A DNA stretch of 7,174 nt from Pleurocapsa sp. MO_226.B13 (lineage in GTDB: Bacteria > Cyanobacteriota > Cyanobacteriia > Cyanobacteriales > Xenococcaceae). The translations under genes and the position numbers were made by a program. The DNA lies in NCBI GenBank assembly GCA_030064795.1, contig JASJEI010000413.1, positions 1 through 7,174 on the forward strand. Reading direction: 5' to 3'. Below the pieces are notes generated by a model that had not been told where the DNA came from, did not search any database, and saw only the letters and a list, made by a program, of their open reading frames with translations. Below, in pieces: positions 5,348 to 7,174 of this stretch. Positions within the stretch are counted from its first letter, which is position 1, and every line of letters starts with the position of its first letter.

Positions 5348-6208
5348 ATGACCTTAAACGGCCCACGCAGTTCTTCACTAGTTCAATTGATAAACTGGAT
5401 TTTTAGACCTCTAGATTATCAAGCAGAATGTCGTCGAAAATACGGAGACATCTTTAAATTAAACTTAATGGGAATACCGTCTTTTGCGGTAGTCAGCGAT
5501 CCTCAAGGAATTCAAGAAATATTTGCTGTCGATGCTCAAAAATTTGATGTGGGGCGTACGAATGGACTAGCAAGTAGCTTACTAGGCGAAAATTCTCTAG
5601 TTTTGTTGGATGGTACAGAACATCGCCGACAGCGCAAATTAATGATGCCTCCCTTTCATGGAGAAAAGGTTAAGTCCTACGCTCAGACTATTTGTAATCT
5701 TGCCCAAAAAGAAGCTAGTCGATGGCAGACAAAACAAGCTTTTCCCGCTCAAAAGGCGATGCAGAGTATTACTTTAGAAACAATTTTGCACGTTGTTTTT
5801 GGGTTAAGCGAAGGCGGTCGCTATCAACAAATTAAACCGTTATTAATCGAGCTACTAGACCTTACTGGTTCGCCTCTTAAGGCTAGTTTGATCTTTTTAC
5901 CTTTTTTGCAACGGACTTGGGAGAATGGAGTCCTTTTTAAACCAGAAAGATTTCTAGAGCGGAATTATTCTCCCTATGAATTTTTGCCCTTTGGTGGCGG
6001 TAATCGACGTTGTATTGGTTATGCTCTGGCTTTATTAGAAATGAAATTGATTTTGGCAACAATACTAACTAAATGGGATCTAGATTTAGCTAGCGATCGC
6101 CCTGTAGTTCCCAAACGTCGTGGTGCTACTGTCGCTCCTCATAACGGTGTTCCTCTGATTTTAAAAGGAAAACGCTCTATAAAACAATTAACATTATCCG
6201 TAAATTAA
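5348..6208 (+). CDS. Cytochrome P450 with large in-frame internal deletion (CYP110-like, probably non-functional)
   Basis: Both ends of a bacterial P450 are present, but the middle is missing. Residues 1-188 correspond to the N-terminal half: the proline-rich start, KYGDIFKL (31-38), and the C-helix EHRRQRKLMMPPFHGEKV (91-108) with the Arg expected to contact a heme propionate. Then at about 189-196 the sequence jumps to FKPERFLE (197-204), the PERF meander. The heme loop FGGGNRRCIG (215-224) follows, with Cys222 as the heme thiolate ligand, and then a normal C-terminal domain. At 286 residues it is roughly 170 short of the usual 450-460. Absent are the I-helix with its AGxxT oxygen-activation motif and the K-helix ExxR, both needed for a working P450. 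The frame is open across the junction (about 5912-5938), so this is a clean deletion rather than a frameshift. The style of the HRRQRKLM and FGGGNRRCIG motifs suggests a CYP110-type enzyme. I read it as a decaying gene, though a retained short protein or an assembly error is possible. Confidence 0.85.
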   Translation: MTLNGPRSSSLVQLINWIFRPLDYQAECRRKYGDIFKLNLMGIPSFAVVSDPQGIQEIFAVDAQKFDVGRTNGLASSLLGENSLVLLDGTEHRRQRKLMMPPFHGEKVKSYAQTICNLAQKEASRWQTKQAFPAQKAMQSITLETILHVVFGLSEGGRYQQIKPLLIELLDLTGSPLKASLIFLPFLQRTWENGVLFKPERFLERNYSPYEFLPFGGGNRRCIGYALALLEMKLILATILTKWDLDLASDRPVVPKRRGATVAPHNGVPLILKGKRSIKQLTLSVN

Positions 6209-6383
6209 GCCTCAAGCCTAACTTGTTTTCTCAACTCCAAGATATAGATCTACAAATAAAGCGATCGAAATCATTTATCATCCCGCTAATTTAAGTAATG
6301 ATTTGAAAATACAACCAAATAAACGCCAAAAAATCAGGTTTTTATTTTGAACTTCTTGAGGTATTTATCAGCAGTATTTTATT

Positions 6384-7019
6384 ATGTTCTTACTCAAATT
6401 ATTTCGTTCCTTTACATCTGAAACAACTCATAATCCCCAACTACATAAAGCACGTCAAAGACATAATAATTTACCCAAAACCAAACACGATAAATTCTAT
6501 AAACTAGCCAACCAAAATTTTCAAGAAGCTAGGATTATTGCTCAGTATAGATATACAGAATTGGCACAAATGCTGCGAGCAGTCATCAAAGAACACTACA
6601 CCTCAGCAGAAGAAAATAAAATCAATGTTGTTGTAATTCGCATCATAGATATTCTTGCTAGCAAAGCTAGTATCTTTCCTGATATGGATTATCAAAATGT
6701 TTGGTATACCGATCATTACGATCTGATTGAGTTAGCGAGAAATATGGGAGTAGGAGATGAAACTTTACCCCACTGGCAGGAAGAATCAAATTTATCTCAT
6801 CGTTATCTAGAAATTTCCGCTTCAGATTTAGTCCAGATGTTACTAGATATTGCCGAAGAAGCTTTACTCGATCCCTATCAATCTGGTGCTGATGTTAACA
6901 AGTGGTTTGGATATGTGACTAGAGAAACTCTAAAATCTCGCCGACGTTTATCTCGTTACCGTCAAAAACAATATGAATCTCTTTGGATTTCATCAAATAT
7001 ATTGGGGATTGAAGATTGA
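6384..7019 (+). CDS. Unrecognised protein, predicted mostly helical
   Basis: I do not recognise this 211-residue protein. The ATG at 6384 is the first in a frame that stays open to the TGA at 7017. A GAGG near 6358 is too distant (about 22 nt) to act as a ribosome site. The N-terminus has a short hydrophobic patch (MFLLKLFRSF), too short for a membrane helix, followed by a basic, polar linker (about 15-40). The rest looks alpha-helical: about 42-72, 78-95, 110-120 and an amphipathic stretch ISASDLVQMLLDIAEEALLD (144-163). The C-terminal third is rich in Arg and Tyr (RETLKSRRRLSRYRQKQYES, 180-199), which could bind nucleic acid or an acidic partner. There is no cysteine, so a metal or disulfide role is unlikely. 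Codon usage and base composition resemble the neighbours. It lies 175 bp after the P450 fragment, probably with its own promoter. Its coding status is fairly secure, since the sequence has ordinary protein composition and no competing gene overlaps it. Confidence 0.75.
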   Translation: MFLLKLFRSFTSETTHNPQLHKARQRHNNLPKTKHDKFYKLANQNFQEARIIAQYRYTELAQMLRAVIKEHYTSAEENKINVVVIRIIDILASKASIFPDMDYQNVWYTDHYDLIELARNMGVGDETLPHWQEESNLSHRYLEISASDLVQMLLDIAEEALLDPYQSGADVNKWFGYVTRETLKSRRRLSRYRQKQYESLWISSNILGIED

Positions 7020-7109
7020 GCTCGAAATGAATTATATTAGTAGCAAGAATCGAGCATAAACAATAAATTATACGAAATCCGATTACCAAAAAGTACCAAA
7101 AAATCGATC

Positions 7110-7137
7110 GTAGAGACGTAATATATTACGTCTCTAC
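7110..7137. repeat. 28-bp perfect palindrome (cyanobacterial interspersed repeat)
   Basis: Two 14-bp arms, GTAGAGACGTAATA (7110-7123) and TATTACGTCTCTAC (7124-7137), form a perfect palindrome with no spacer. Palindromes with GTAGAGACG at one end and CGTCTCTAC at the other, and variable centres, are common in cyanobacterial intergenic DNA. It lies 90 bp after the stop of the unrecognised gene. No T run follows (the next bases are AGGG), so it is not a classical terminator, although the hairpin could protect an mRNA 3' end. Just upstream is a tandem pair of TACCAAAAA (7084-7092, 7094-7102). Confidence 0.85.
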
Positions 7138-7174
7138 AGGGTTTAACGATTTAACCGATAAGTATTCTATGTAA

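Noticed and set aside
6213..6229. CAAG-CCTAA-CTTG followed by TTTT after the P450 stop, as a terminator
   Set aside because: The 4-bp stem and four T residues are too weak to call.
6222..6350. Open frame of about 43 codons between the P450 and the unrecognised gene
   Set aside because: It has no ATG or ribosome site and no recognisable similarity to the P450; normal for AT-rich spacer.
7020..7055. GCTCGA/TCGAGC inverted repeat directly after the stop of the unrecognised gene
   Set aside because: A 6-bp stem with a 24-nt loop and no T run is not a convincing terminator.
7138..7174. Possible start of another gene at the right edge
   Set aside because: Only 37 bases with short TTTAAC repeats remain; no coding signal can be judged.

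Overview
The window is cyanobacterial chromosome. The main evidence is a partial psbA gene (photosystem II D1 protein) at the left edge. Five exact copies of the HIP1 octamer GCGATCGC (starts 1454, 1612, 3774, 4628, 6093) and a 28-bp palindrome of a type scattered through cyanobacterial genomes (7110-7137) support this. The low-to-moderate GC and the hairpin-rich repeat at 749-863 would fit a coccoid or baeocyte-forming (Pleurocapsales-like) lineage, but that placement is only an inference.

Layout. 1-386 (-): N-terminal 128 codons of psbA, running off the left edge. 387-1029: a 643-bp gene-free region holding the psbA promoter and structured leader, an AT-rich stretch, a cluster of hairpins, and the probable promoter of the next gene with a near-perfect palindrome. 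1030-2238 (+): a periplasmic or lumenal Deg/HtrA-type serine protease (HhoA/HhoB/HtrA family). 2324-3982 (+): an MscS-type mechanosensitive channel with a long periplasmic N-terminus. 3965-4006: a hairpin terminator overlapping the channel's stop codon and best suited to end the converging gene. 4109-5083 (-): a thioredoxin-reductase-like flavoprotein that keeps the CATC disulfide but lacks the NADPH-binding motifs, as in the cyanobacterial DDOR family. 5084-5347: divergent intergenic region. 5348-6208 (+): a cytochrome P450 with an in-frame internal deletion that removed the I-helix and ExxR regions. 6384-7019 (+): a 211-residue protein I do not recognise. 7020-7174: non-coding end carrying the 28-bp palindrome.

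How the parts may work together. The protease and channel genes are codirectional, 85 bp apart, and both act at the envelope, so they may be cotranscribed. A Deg-type protease divergent from psbA is suggestive because Deg proteases are linked to light stress and photosystem II maintenance, but adjacency alone proves nothing. The flavoprotein and the broken P450 show no evident shared pathway. I found no CRISPR array, tRNA, rRNA, transposase or phage gene. The best candidates for a second look are the NADPH-motif-less flavoprotein with its non-ATG start, the internally deleted P450, and the unrecognised protein at 6384-7019. I see no convincing undescribed multi-gene system.
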